The notes under the pieces were generated by a model. It searched no databases. It worked only from the letters and a program-made list of their open reading frames with translations, and was not told the origin of the DNA. The position numbers and the translations under genes are program-made. Shown in pieces: positions 47,600 through 59,619 of a DNA stretch of 64,000 nt. Position 1 is the stretch's first letter, and each line of letters begins with the position of its first letter. Location: NCBI GenBank assembly GCA_036245525.1, contig BTPG01000006.1:89679035-89743034 (forward strand), read 5' to 3'. The DNA comes from Semisulcospira habei. Lineage: Eukaryota > Mollusca > Gastropoda > Semisulcospiridae.

Positions 47600-47850
47600 T
47601 TGCAAATCTGAGTTTAATGAAAGAAACCAAACATAGTTCTGCTCCGTCAGTGCTCAGCCAATGAAAACAAGCTTTGCGCTTCGCAACAAAAGAACCGCGA
47701 AAGATTTCCACCGCAAGAAAAGTGCTGCTCCATGTTTCATGTGTGTTTTTGATGCATGTTGGTGTTATTTACAGTGATTTTTGATTGTCTACAACTCCTT
47801 TGGACTCTTAATGGATCGTTTATATTGTGTTAAACACGGCTGCTAAAGAA
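47600..47850 (+). promoter_or_regulatory. Candidate PKMYT1 promoter/5' UTR
   Basis: Sequence upstream of the ATG contains ACCGCGAAAGATTT near 47693, whose complement (TTTCGCGG) resembles an E2F site, which would suit a cell-cycle gene. No TATA box. Positions of transcription start and factors are inference. Confidence 0.3.
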
Positions 47851-50800
47851 ATGGAGTCTGATGCGACAGAATTTGAAAAATTCGCAAGTCCTCGACCAAC
47901 ACCACAGTTCTTCCACGACAAACAGACGTTCTCTACGAAAAAGGCTAGACTCGCGGTAAGTTTATTCTGTGTTTGTTTTTGGCGGTTGAAATTATATCGC
48001 TCGCATAACGATGCAAAAGAGTTCGAAACGGTCTGCACGTATGGCGTCCGTTCGTGTTTCGTTGTTATATAAACTGTTCATTGTCAAGTTCAACAGATGC
48101 GTTAGTGTGTAAACACCATCGCCGCCATTTTGAAGACGTGGTTAGATGTTTCTATTCATTGCGACTATGTCACCAACGTCGAGGTCCTTGAACAGGCTGA
48201 AACTGTGAGCATCGAGGCTTTGCTGCTGCGGACACAGCTCCGCTGGGCGGGGCATGTCTCTAGGATGGAGGATCATCGCCTACCAAAGATCACCCAGCTG
48301 TTCGGCGAGCTTGCTACTGGACACCGTGACAGAGGGGCACCAAAGAAGAGATACAAAGACTGTCTCAAAAAGTCACTTAGTGCCTGCCAAATCGACCACC
48401 ACCAGTGGTCTTCGCTTGCTGTGGACCGTGACACCTGGCGCTCCACCATTTACAAGGCAGCAGTCTCCTTTGAGGACTCTCGCAGAGCTAGCCTTAAGAA
48501 CAAGCGGCTCAGGAGAAAAAACAGAGATGCCGCAACTCAGAACCCTGGCCATACCTTCCCCTGCAGCCACTGTGGTCGAACCTGCCTGTCCCGGATTGGC
48601 CTCCGCAGCCACGAACAAGCCTGCAGACGTTGTGGGCAACTCCTATAAAATCTTCATTCGCGAAGTCAAGCCAAGAGTCATTGCGACGTATCAAGCTTCA
48701 TCATTCATTGAAAACTTAATTTTATATAAGTGTCATTAGTTTAGTAACTTCCTATAGTGACACCATTATGAGATCACATATGCTCTGCATTGTCTGTCAC
48801 TGTACACAGACTTGGCAGAGTAATGCACGATCATTTGTAATTGTATACAATATCATAGTCACTGTGCAGACTACTTCATCCTACTTATGAATATTATACA
48901 ATTGTATTGAACATATAGGAAGAAAGCTGGTTCATTTTTAAAGATTTGTGTGAAATTTGACACTAGAAAGTTTCAGTTTTGTCATGTTTAACAAATGACA
49001 AGCAATACCATTACCACAGGTTTCCGGTGAACATTTGTTTAACTGAATATTGTGTTGCTGCCCTGATAATTATCTTAATCTATTCAGTGAAGGAAAACTG
49101 CTTCTTGTAATCATTATAAAAGTCATATGATGTTTGATCTACGCTGCCTTCTGTTCTAGTGTCACTTGGATGTGGGAAAAGTTGTTTAGAAACTGATCTA
49201 TGCGTGAAAATGTTCTGCCTGGTTTATTCATGTTGCCTTCATAAGAACACTAAAAAAACTTAATGTATGTTAATGTTAATGTCATGACATGATTCAAGTG
49301 TTTTTGAAAGTATGTTAAGTGTATTTGACAATGTGACTTGGACAAAATGTGTCAAGCACTAAAATTCAAGCAGTGCTTTTACGTTGTTACAAAGGGAAAT
49401 ATGCTGAGACTAATGTGCTGTTTAGAGTAGGACTAGCACACACAAAAATGGCACCCAGGCAGAATTATATGTGATATAAAAAAAAATACACACACAGCAT
49501 AGGTATGAAACTAATTGAAAGGGGCAGAATGTCAATAGCATTTGATTTTTGTTAGCACGTAATTTAACTTTCAGACGTTTCTTTAAATGTGTTGCTTGTT
49601 GCAAGGGGCCAAGTATGCTTTTTAAAAAAAGCAACTACCGTTATTAATATTATTCCAAACTGTTTCAGTTCTGTTTCTGTTCTCATAAATCAGTGTATGG
49701 AACAGTTTCCAACAGAATCCAACGACAAGCATTTGTGCTGTAGCTATCATTTCCAGGGCTCATTTTGAAAATTTCACACATGGGTCATTGGCCCGCAGCA
49801 TACAAATCCAATGGGTCATTTATGAAACTTACTTACTTACTTACGCCTGTCACCCCTACCCGGGTATAGGCCGTCGACGAGAGACCTCCAGCAACTCCTG
49901 TCCTGTGCTTCTCCTTCGATTCTACTCCAGGTGGTTCCCAGTCTCTTGATTTATGAAACGGGATAGGCACCTCATCAACTGCTGAAATATTGGGGGGGGG
50001 GGGGGGGTGGCAAACGTGTGTTAACACCGGGGGGGGGGGGGGGGGTGTAAGCGGGCACCACGTCAGCCGCAGAAATATTGAAAGGGGGGGGGGGGGGGGG
50101 GGGCAGAAAGATAGAAAAAAGATACATGTAGCTGGGCCTTTAGAAATAATAATAATACATAGTTTTTATATAGCGCCCTTCCCCAAAGACAGCAAGCTCG
50201 GAGCACTTTACAACAAATAGAAATAATTTTAAGACACGCACACAAAAACAGTAGCTCGCGCCATGTTGGCGCATTCCTAACACGAAACACGCACGCACTT
50301 ACACAAACAATCGCGCACACACAATTTACATACATGGGCTACACATATAAGACGACAGCCAACATTTTCAGGCAGCACATCCAGACTAAGCTAATCCTGA
50401 TATGCTACCTGGAAAAGATGGGTCTTCGAATTTGTGAACACATGAAAAGAAGGGCCCATTGCCATCAGAAATGTATGGGTCATTGAACCCTCAGCTGAAA
50501 TTGTTTTGGGTCATTTTGGGGGTAATATGTGCCAATGGCACAGGGCACGCTCCCAAAATGTACCCTGATTTCACTTTCTGGGGTCACTTTTATCAGCTTC
50601 CAATAAAAATTTGTTCTGAAAGTTCTGGCACAACATGCATGGACAGAACCTCATGTTTACCAGTGTTAATATAATGCACAACTGCCAGAAGCTCTTTTTG
50701 TTGAGGTGATTCCTGCGACCATTTTTCTGTTGGTAGCGATTTTTCGTCGACGTGATTCCCACAGGAATCGCCTCAACAAAATGTGCTGCAGGCAGCTGGA

Positions 50801-53800
50801 GGGTTACAGTCGGTCAAATAGGTCCCGACCTGAAAATGATACGGGGAACACAGGTTTATTTCACATCTTTGCTTCGCTACCTCAAGCATTACTCAAATTT
50901 CTGTCTTGCAGGAATAAAGTTACATATTTTTCCTGGTATGTTTGCTGAAGTTCATAAGGCTGGAGGCGTTTTTACAGAATAACCTCTATTTTACAATTTG
51001 CAGCAGTTGCGAGGAACACCTCGTGATTCTCTTCCACCACGCCCACCTGTGAAAAGTGCCCCGCCCATCAGCCGCATCTTCCCCCATCGACCAGTTGTCG
51101 GGGCTCACCCTGTGTCTTTCCGCAAGGAGCACTGTATCCTTTTCTTGACGACTAAGCTTATTAATTTTCTTTATTTCAAAACAAAAATTATTTACGCCAC
51201 ACATCTTTGACTATAAGTAACTTTCTTTGTATTATTTACTCTGCCACCAAATAATTCTGTTAATAGTTCATTTCTGGATCCTTTGTGCATGCCGAGTAAT
51301 GACAGTCTGCACATAAAATAGCCAGGCACATGCAGTTGCACTGCAATCAAACCTAGGCTGGACAGATCTCGCCACCCCTAGCGTGATGCGGGAAGTTGTC
51401 TCGCGGTGGATGGATCCACCAGCTGTAGACAAAGAGTAAAGTGCCCCACTCACTTGGTTTGTGCGTGTGTTTCTTGTTTTTTGGGGGAGGGGACGATATA
51501 ATTAACTACCTTGTACATGTACTGATGTAGCTACAAACAAGTGGCGGCATGGACACGGGGGTTGTGTTTATGTTTATTAACACATTCAGCCCTGACGCAT
51601 TACAGCAGGGGATGGGTTGACCATAATTCAAGGGTAGCGCCAGATTAGCTTGGTACCTGTTGGCGCCAAGCTAATCAGGCACTAGGCTTGAATTATCATG
51701 GTCGATCCATCTCCTGCAACAGGTGCATAGTTGTTGGATGACGCCTCCAAAATTTTGGAAATGCGTGCTTCGGGCCGAATGAGTTGAATTAAAGGTAATG
51801 TTTGCAGAATAGTGTTTCTTGAAACAGTAAATTTACCCAACCCCCACCCCTCCTTCAAAATCTAAGAGAATCCAGCGTGCATGTTCATATCATTTTCACA
51901 TCATGTGACCGTAAGCAGTTCTGTTCAGTCAGGATGCAGTTTACGCGCTTAACCCCTTCACTTACAGGAAAAAGTGAACGCTATCCAGGGGTCGAAATTA
52001 GCGCGTGCCCCGAGCCAAATGCTACGAAAAATTACCTCGGGCACGCTAATCTGCCGTCTAGCGTGCCCGGTTGGCTCTCAAAAATAAGAAAAGAAAAGGG
52101 CAGATATCAAGGACAAGGTCTCAAAATCAGAATGGGGCACTCAAAGTTTTTCTCTAGGGTGCCCCGTTGGCACTCAAATAAAAAAGTTAAATTTGACCCC
52201 TGCTATCTGACTGCAAGAGATAGATCCTCATGAGCCTCGCGAGTGTGGGGGCTCATGAGGATTTCCGCCTCTTGCAGTGACCAATTTGTAGCCATGCCTC
52301 TTGAACGGTTGTGACTTTTGGGCATTGAGAGAGAAAAAAATACTTAAGAAACAAAATGTGTCCAGTGGAAGGTTTTAAATTTCAACAAGTGGATGAGACC
52401 TTAACTTGTCTTCAGCACTTTTGAGCCCAATTTATGATCCTTCATCAAAGGAGCTGTATTTCGAACAATGTTTTGATGTCATAGCAAAAATCGGTGCAGG
52501 ATCTTTTGGGGAGGTAAGTTCAAGTTGGTTTAATTAAATAGTTTATTGCTTTGCAAAATGCATAAGAGGATATACAGCAATTTCCATCAGATAAAACAAG
52601 CCACAGGCTTATAGCATGATCTGGACACTGAATCAATTGCATTTGCATGGCGGTGGTTTGCAGATATTAAATACAATGTAGGTAAGTAAGTTTAAGTTCT
52701 CTCTCTTCTGTTGGGGGGGGGGGGGGGGGGGGGGCTGTACTGGGTCATCCATCATCTGTCTGTCTATAAACACTTTAACGTTTGCATTTTCTCTGAGACT
52801 ATTCCAGCTTCAGACCTCAAACCTGCCTCAAGGATACTTTGTGACAAGACATTTCTATACATGTACTAATTTAACCCATATCATACTAAGGGCTAGGAGC
52901 TTCACATTTGTACAGTGCCCTATGCAAGCTACATTATTGTACTTACAGATACGGATATAGACCAATGGCTTTAGTTCAAGGGTGGTGCCAGAATAGCTTG
53001 GCGCCTAGAGGCACCAAGCTATTCTGGCACTACCCTTGAACTATTTTAGTCAAACTTATTTCACACACTGTTGTATTCCCAATGATAAGGGTTGAGTGAC
53101 CTCTTAAAGATCAAGGTCACAAGGGTGCTGAAATAGATTTTTTAAAATAGCCATTATTTTCGCAAAAACAAAAAGTGTTTCTGAAAATCAAATACTAAAT
53201 TGCTATTTTCAAATTTAAACCCAAACTAGGCACAGAGATATCTGATGGTAAGACCTTTCTATGCATACTAATTTGGATGACCACTGTGGATGAAAGGTCA
53301 AAGGTTACGAGAGGTCAACATGTATAAAAAAATGACCTTTTGGATTTAATTTTAGTTTTTATCAAAGTTTCAATCAGTCGTACACATGAGCAAATGGCTT
53401 TGCTACTTTTATTTTATTTTGATCTTTTTCACTAGTTGATCAGATACCTGATTTTTCATGATAGTATTGATCAGTGACTTGGGACCTTGAATCACACAGC
53501 TGTAAAGTAACTAAAAATGAACAGACTGGTGCATAATCTAAAACAATGGAGAATTCAGCATTTAACTTCTGTATGTTGACCTTCAGTTATGAGAAGCAAA
53601 CTAAAGTCAATGTGATTTGCATCTGTTCTGTCACTAGTGTCAGTTCTGTAACATGATTGAATCTTTCTATACATCCTTAAGCCATTTATGTTTTCATGCT
53701 ATAATACTTGAATAATAGTGCAAACTCAAAAGACGTCTTACTAATCATGCATTTTATTTGTTGCAGGTATTCAAAGTCCGTAGCAAAGAAGACGGCAAAT

Positions 53801-56800
53801 TGTTTGCTGTCAAACGGTCGCAAGAGAGATTCCGTGGAGAATCCGACAGGTATTCATGTTTTTCTCAATTGGGTATTCTTACATGTGGGAATTAAAAGAA
53901 ATTTGTACAGTCCACATGATAAATAACTATTCTCAAAAGCTGTTTGCTATCTTTGACCAAGTTCGCTGTGACTGTTCCTCAGACTGAGGGAGTTTCTAAT
54001 TATCCTTTCTTTTCTGATACACTACAATAAGCAAGTCATCTGTTGTATCAAAACTGAATGGTCTCCAAGAGGATCAAACTTGGTGTGAGAATGGGTTCAC
54101 TCCTCGGGGCACTACTGTTCTGGTACCCCTTGTGAACTGTCATAGTCCGTTCATTTTCTGATTTGTAGTTGTCGGTGGACAACATCTAGCGTTTTAACCA
54201 TATGCCTTTTTATGCAAATCATGATTGAACAGAAAATCCTTGACATTCTGCATGTACTTTAAACCTTCTTGTTCATGCCACAACTGGCACTTAAAACCCA
54301 TTAAAACTCAAGGCACTAGAAGTAGGAGATGAATAGACTATGATAATTCTAGGTAGTGTCAGATGGATCAACCATGATAATTCAAGGGTAGTGCAGGATT
54401 GGCTTGTTGTCTAAAGGTGTAGCCAATCTTGCACTGCCCTTGAATTATCATGGTTGATCCATCTTCTGGAACTGGTACATAGTTGTTTACTGACAGTGTC
54501 ACTTGTAAAATTTAGGAAATGCAGCTTTAGGGTCAAAAGGGTTAAACAGTTTCAGGTGGCTTGATGCACAACACATTTAATTTTGTTTCCTCAAAAACAT
54601 TACCAATGACATTACTGTCTGGATGTGTCTACTACTTACTCAATTTCAAATGTCATCGGTAAGTATTTTTCAAAAAAATATATTTTAGAGAAAAATTAAT
54701 TTTTCATGTTTTGCACAGGAGAAGAAAGCTGGATGAAGTGGCAAAATATGAAATGCTGCCAACCCACCCCAACCTGGTCGCATTCTATCGTGCCTGGGAA
54801 GAACAGCAGAGGCTGTATATTCAGATCGAGCTGTGTGCCATGAGGTAAGAATAACTAGAGTTCTCCCTACAGACAGCTTTACGGGTTTCAGTTTTAACCA
54901 GTTAGCTGTTTGTAGTTGTTTAGGCGATCCCTGCAGAATCATCTCAACAACGATCAAAATGTGACCCTAGCCCAAAGTTGTTCCTATTTTCAAGCTTATC
55001 CTTCTGATCCATCTCCTTCTACTCTGTTACATCGTCTAATCCACACACACTGGCACACAGAAATAAAGACGGACACACAGCGATTCCTGCCATTGATAAG
55101 CTCTGTGGTCTGGCGGAGCGATAGCTATTCTCAAGGAGAAGAATAGCACGAGCAGTGAAATGACATTTCAAGCTTCACGTCATGGCATCATTAGTCCCAC
55201 GACACCGTGTTCATAGTGATGACTCGATGTTATACGTCACTCATCGCAGTACTAACATTTTACTTATTAGAGGATCATTGTTGGCAGTTTTCTTGCTGAT
55301 TTTCACACCTAGGGCTGACAGGTCACAATTTGACCATATTCTACCTCAGGGCCAGGACAAACAGCAATCTTATCAGGCATGGGAATTGTCCTCGGATCCG
55401 CGGTTTTCCGCGGAAAATAATTTCACATTCCTAGGGGAAAAAAGAAAAATCCTCGAATCCTATTTCTGTTGCCGCCATCTAATAGCAAAGCAGACAAGAC
55501 AGGCATGGGAATTGTCCTTGGCCCGCAGCCAGAGCGCGCTGCGCAATAAACCTAGGTGGACAGACGCGCATTGTGTCCAATTAACACGGGGCAAGGTGTC
55601 GTTTGATTTTTTGGTCCCTTGAAGGTCTAGCGCGCGCCCCGGGCCCCCCCCCCCCCTTCCCCCCGTCATTTGATTTTTCGGCCCCTGGAAACGAGGCCTT
55701 TTGTTGTATCAGGCTGAATGTCCCCCCCCCCCCCCCTTCAGCTGATTTTTGCTTGGGCGATTCCCATGCCTGATCTTATGTAAACACTGTTTATGAAAAA
55801 TGATGAGAATATAGGGGTTTTTTTTAATAAAAGAAAATCAAAGTTATGTTAGCTGTTTTAAAAATAACTCCGAAAAAGTGGTGGAGAAAATTATCTGATT
55901 TTCATATCTAGGTCTTGCAGGTCACAATTGACCTAAACGTACCTGACAGCCAAGGCAAACTGTAGGGATATGTAAATACTGTATATGAAAAATCATCCGA
56001 TCTTAATGAGAAGATTGCTTCTTTTTTTTAAAAATTCAATTGTTTTATGATTAATCCCAAATAATTCGTGAAATTAATCGACAAAATATGAAACTATTTT
56101 TTTCCCTAAAAATATTCAAAAAGTTCTAGAGGTACACCGATAGTTAACGAGCTCATTCAATGTCTTCCTTTTATCTAGCTATATGAAAACATGAAGTAAA
56201 AATAAGAAACAGACTGTAGGATGGATCAACCGGAATTTGTGAAACAGCCATTTTCTCGCCAATGAGCATCTTACTAAAAAAAATTAAAGAAAACTATGTA
56301 TATTTGACAATATCCTAAAATTTTGAGCTTGTTCATACTCGGTCGCAGGCTTTAGTCGCTGTCAAACACACACACACACGCATAAACGGCGCTTGGCACC
56401 AAAAAGACCTCCTCCAGCATGGTTTGCGTAGCTAGACGTGATGTTATCTTGTTACTTCTTTGCCAGATTTTCGGCCCAGCGTGCCAAAAACGTCATGTGC
56501 GTGCTCCGGAATATGCTCCGATGTAGCCCCATTTCAAAGTTGTTCCTATTTTTTAAATAGGAACAACAAAAAGGCTACCGACAGCCACGTGGGAAACTTG
56601 TATGTCAAGTCTTTGGTCAAGAGAACATGATCATGTTTGAGTCGATCACGGAATAATAATACCAAGCATTATATGGGTGCTTTGTGGCTAAATTGGCTCA
56701 AAGCGCTGTGAGCTGAGCCCAACATGTATGCTCACATGAAACACACTCTGAAGACAATCGCAGAACATAAGACGGTGTGAAGGATCACCTCATCTTTTGA

Positions 56801-57949
56801 AAGTTTCAGGAAATTTATTGCTTGTAGTTGTAGAATGAGGATGTGATATCAACCCATTCAGCCCTGGCACACTACAAGAAGACGTGGGTTGACAGTGGTA
56901 GTTCAAGTGCGGTGTCAGAATATCTTTGCCAGGCTATTCTGTCATGGGCTTAATTAACTATCTTGATCAATCTGTCTCCTGCAGTGCAAGTTTGGGAATT
57001 TAACTTTATGGCTCAGTATGTTAAACAAGGTGTGGAAAATGTTGCGATTTTGAAAGGATGCTGCTCTGTGGACAGTTTTTGTCCTGATTTGAAATTGTCA
57101 TTGGCTTTTTGTATGTGTGGTAATAAAGATTTCTTTTTTCTTTTTCAGTCTGACACAATACTCAGAACAGAATCATGACATCAGAGAAATGACAATTTGG
57201 GGCTACTTAATTGACCTACTTATGGTAAGCTGTTAGCGGCTGTGTGCATGCATGTGTTTTGTTTATTTTGTTGCGGTGCTTTTCTTTGTTTCTTCCTTCT
57301 CAATAGTATAGTCTCTCTACACATTAATAAATTAAAATTCATATATGTGGAGATAAGAGAAGAGTTGATGTTCCTCCTTTGCTACACTACAAACATGAAC
57401 CCTGCACTTACACTCGCACAAATTTCAGTCTGATAAAAAAAACTATTACTCTGTAGTCCAGTAAATCTTGAGATTCATAGGCAATGTATTGCAGTAATTT
57501 TTGGGCTGAGAACTTTGCACATGCAGAATGTCCGAGCGCAATTACATTTCACAGGGTAACGGATAAAACTGTCGCCACTTTGCACGTGTATTTTAGATAT
57601 CATTTAAGTTTTGATTGGCACTCTTGCCAACATTTCAATCAAACATGGCAGAAAGTTAGCTGATGGTGAGACTTTTCAATGCATGCTTATTTGGTTGACC
57701 ACTTGTAATGTTAAGTTGTCTAGGGAGGTTGACATGCAGGGGAAAAATGATGGCTTTTCAGTTTTTGTGTTTATGTACGTCTGAGGTCTAGATAACCTCT
57801 GCTACAAATGATTGTGTACTTTGCAGGCAGTGAAACATTTACATGACAGGAACCTGATTCATATGGACATAAAACCAGACAACATTTTTATCACAGACAA
57901 CGATGTGTGCAAACTTGGTGACTTTGGTCTCGTCTTGGACATGAACAAG
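47851..57949 (+). CDS. PKMYT1: PKMYT1 (Myt1 kinase) homologue, exons 1-7, 3' end outside window
   Basis: Membrane-linked WEE-family kinase that phosphorylates CDK1 on Thr14/Tyr15 to hold cells in G2. Exons: 47851-47955, 51004-51133, 52416-52513, 53767-53849, 54719-54844, 57149-57224, 57827-57949; all junctions are GT-AG and in phase. The N-terminal region aligns with vertebrate Myt1 (SPRPTPQFF, PPVKSAPPISRIFPHRP, VSFRKEH, PIYDPSSKELYFEQCF). Kinase motifs: IGAGSFGEVF (glycine loop), FAVKRS (ATP lysine), HMDIKPDN (catalytic loop; vertebrates HLDVKPAN) and GDFGLV. The activation loop, C-lobe and membrane motif lie beyond 64000. Start is the first ATG; no upstream in-frame ATG seen. Confidence 0.92.
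48168..48648 (+). pseudogene. 3' fragment of a non-LTR element in PKMYT1 intron 1
   Basis: Frame with LRWAGHVSRMEDHRLPKITQ, GAPKKRYKDCLKKSL, DRDTWRSTIYKA and a C-terminal CSHCGRTCLSRIGLRSHEQAC zinc-finger-like motif. These are the terminal segments of a widespread invertebrate non-LTR reverse transcriptase. Catalytic domains are absent (5' truncation). Confidence 0.8.
48650..49815. other. PKMYT1 intron 1, no feature seen
   Basis: AT-rich intronic sequence; no exon, repeat family or open frame that I can support. Confidence 0.5.
49829..49948 (-). mobile_element. 120-bp 5'-truncated copy of the RTE family
   Basis: Reverse complement of the last ~110 bases of the full-length RTE element plus a TTACTTACTTAC tail at the left. 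An 11-bp duplication ATTTATGAAAC flanks it at 49818-49828 and 49949-49959. Lies in PKMYT1 intron 1. Confidence 0.93.
49990..50225. repeat. G-rich low-complexity tracts and a non-LTR 3' end stub
   Basis: Three G runs at about 49991-50007, 50030-50045 and 50085-50103, followed by AATAATAATAATACATAGTTTTTATATAGCGCCC, which resembles the 3' UTR and tail of the CR1/L2-like element at 41691. Confidence 0.6.
51603..51713. repeat. Fold-back repeat, copy B
   Basis: Long imperfect palindrome: GCAGGGGATGGGTTGACCAT … ATGGTCGATCCATCTCCTGC enclosing the AATTCAAGGGTAGCGCCAG/CTTGAATT core shared with the copies at 1254, 52973 and 54361. Confidence 0.75.
52211..52277. repeat. CTGCAAGAG fold-back family copy
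   Basis: CTGCAAGAGATAGATCCTCA paired with TGAGGATTTCCGCCTCTTGCAG around a GAGCCTCGCGAGTGTGGGGGCTC centre. Confidence 0.75.
52716..52733. repeat. Poly-G run
   Basis: Homopolymer in PKMYT1 intron 3. Confidence 0.9.
52880..53100. repeat. Fold-back repeat with 32-bp arms, copy C
   Basis: Close relative of 1155-1370 over ~200 bp, with arms at about 52973-53004 and 53011-53042. A single inverted unit of the ~160-bp tandem family follows at about 53215-53300. Confidence 0.75.
54361..54464. repeat. Fold-back repeat with 44-bp arms, copy D
   Basis: Arms 54361-54404 (AGATGGATCAACCATGATAA…) and 54421-54464 are almost exact complements with a 16-base loop. Located in the PKMYT1 intron before the exon at 54719. 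Confidence 0.85.
54582..54700 (+). mobile_element. Miniature element with DIRS-like termini next to a PKMYT1 acceptor
   Basis: The left end TTTGTTTCCTCAAAAACATTACC matches the 5' outer end of the DIRS-like element. The right end CATCGGTAAGTATTTTTCAA then ATATATTTTAG-GAAAAATTA matches its 3' outer end. Only ~60 bases lie between. Ends 18 bases before the AG acceptor at 54717-54718. Confidence 0.65.
54845..57148 (+). other. PKMYT1 intron between the exons at 54719 and 57149
   Basis: Holds a hAT-like MITE at 55374-55772, a degenerate fold-back at about 56885-56965 and otherwise AT-rich sequence. Confidence 0.6.
55374..55772. mobile_element. hAT-like MITE, copy 1 (399 bp)
   Basis: Ends CAGGCATGGGAATTGTCC … GGGCGATTCCCATGCCTG are inverted repeats beginning CAGG. 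A 7-bp duplication ATCTTAT flanks it at 55367-55373 and 55773-55779 (hAT elements usually make 8). An internal repeat of the terminal motif occurs near 55502. The interior has poly-C runs and no coding capacity. Confidence 0.75.
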
Positions 57950-58079
57950 GTAAGACATCTAGACATCATCCACAAGAAGCCTAGATTCTCAAGCACCTTG
58001 GCAAGTGCTAATAGGAATCTGTCCCCTTAGTTTATAGAGGTTGATGCCATTGACATCATCAGCTCAGTGTTGAACAGAG

Positions 58080-58582
58080 CAGGCATGAAAATTGTCCTCG
58101 GATCCGTGGTTTTCCGCGGAAAATAATTTCACATTCCTCGGGAAAAATCCTCGGATCTTATTTCCGTTGCCACCACCTAATAGCAAAGCAGACAAGACAG
58201 GCATGGGAATTGTCCTTGGCCCGCACTGGCTGCACAATAAACCTAGGCGGGCAAATGCACACTGTGTTTGATTATTCGTTCGGACCATGGTGTCGCAGCC
58301 CACCCCTTCCCCCGTCGTTTGATTTTTCGGCCCCTCGAAGCAAGGTTTAGCGCTTACCCCCCACCCCCGTCATTTGATTTTTTGGCCCCTCGAAGCAAGG
58401 TCTAGCGCTCACCCCCCCACCCCCCCCACCCCCCCCCCCCCCCCCCCCCCCCCCCCCACCCCTGTTTGATTTTTCGGCCCCCGAAAGCAAGGTCTAGCGT
58501 CTTGCAGGCCTTTTGTATCAGGCTGAAGGTCCCGGACCCCCCTAGTTTCAGCTGATGTTTGCTTGGGCAATTCCCATGCCTG
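58080..58582. mobile_element. hAT-like MITE, copy 2 (503 bp)
   Basis: Same family as 55374-55772, including CCTCGGATCCG-GGTTTTCCGCGG and CCTAGGCGGGCAAATG blocks, longer because of poly-C expansion at about 58416-58458. A third, partial copy with CCTCGGATCCGCGATTTTCC lies near 58800. Confidence 0.75.
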
Positions 58583-58671
58583 ATAGAGGCTGGTTCTGTG
58601 TTAAGATAAAACACGTGTGTGACAGTCTTCAGTCATAGAAGCTGAATAATCCTTCAGCCATCTTGTTATGT

Positions 58672-58741
58672 CTGCAAGAGACATAAATTCTCACGAACCC
58701 CTGCAAACCTAGGGGCTTAAGAGAATGTGTGGCTCTTGCAG
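58672..58741. repeat. CTGCAAGAG fold-back family copy
   Basis: TCTGCAAGAGACATAAATTC paired with GAATGTGTGGCTCTTGCAGG around CCCCTGCAAACCTAGGGG. Confidence 0.75.
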
Positions 58742-59445
58742 GCAGTGGATGATGGGGCATGGTTAGCCTGTGGACTGTTTTAAGCAGGGTGGAGAACTCT
58801 CCTCGGATCCGCGATTTTCCGAGGAAAGGTAGCGTCACTTCCAAGAAAATGAAATAGAGTTCCGAGAAAAATTCGCGAAACACATTTTGTCCAAGTCTCG
58901 ATCCGAGTTTTAAAATGGGACGAGTTCGGTCCGTGTCCAGCTTTTACTTTCTCGTTACTGAACGTGGCGCCCGTGAGTGTAACATTGTATGCACGGCCCA
59001 ATATAAATAAGCATAAGGCTTACTTACAGGGCTTCGTTTTAGTGCGTCTCTGGCGCGCAAAAACTCAAAATCATGTACTGAAAATGTAACTAAGGGGTAG
59101 TCAGAAGCACAAAATTCAGTGCATCTGCGTCCGAGACACATCATCCTTGCGCCACCGTGCGTACCCTAACAGAGGTCGGTGACAGTCGTTCCGAGGCTAC
59201 TACTTTTAGTGGTCAGGGTTCGTTTAGCCGCTCGCTTGGTCGCAGCTGCTTTCAGAATCGCCCTGACTCCGGGGTCCGTGCAAGTGTCATACTGGACGGG
59301 CAAGTTTACGTTTCGTGTCAGCATGTTATTACAAAGTGCGCGTTACATGTTGAACGCTTTACTTGCTGTGACGTCACCATAATATACTATTATGGGATGC
59401 GGCAACATGCGTCGGTTTCACTTTCGATCTTGAACAAAGTTGTAA

Positions 59446-59619
59446 ATGGCGGAGCAAAAGCAAAGGAAGCTGGAATGCTTCGGATTCTTCAATCCAGCAC
59501 CGTCTGATCTTGATAATCGCTTAGAAGAAAGTTCCACTTCGACACCGCCGTCACCATGGACAAGCAACAGTACCAGCACAATCAATGCTGAAAGTAAAAG
59601 TGTAGGAAAGGGTGTGTAG
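59446..59619 (+). CDS. Small ORF, possibly first exon of a hAT/ZMYM-like gene
   Basis: A 57-codon frame with a good start context (GTAAATGGCGG): MAEQKQRKLECFGFF followed by a Ser/Thr/Pro-rich tail. The basic-plus-FGFF start resembles the N-termini of hAT-type and ZMYM-like transposase-derived proteins, a weak memory-based resemblance. No downstream zinc finger or transposase core was found. Could be non-coding. Confidence 0.25.
   Translation: MAEQKQRKLECFGFFNPAPSDLDNRLEESSTSTPPSPWTSNSTSTINAESKSVGKGV

Noticed and set aside
55182..55622. 146-codon frame in a PKMYT1 intron
   Set aside because: Spans the border of a hAT-like MITE; low-complexity and not spliced into PKMYT1.
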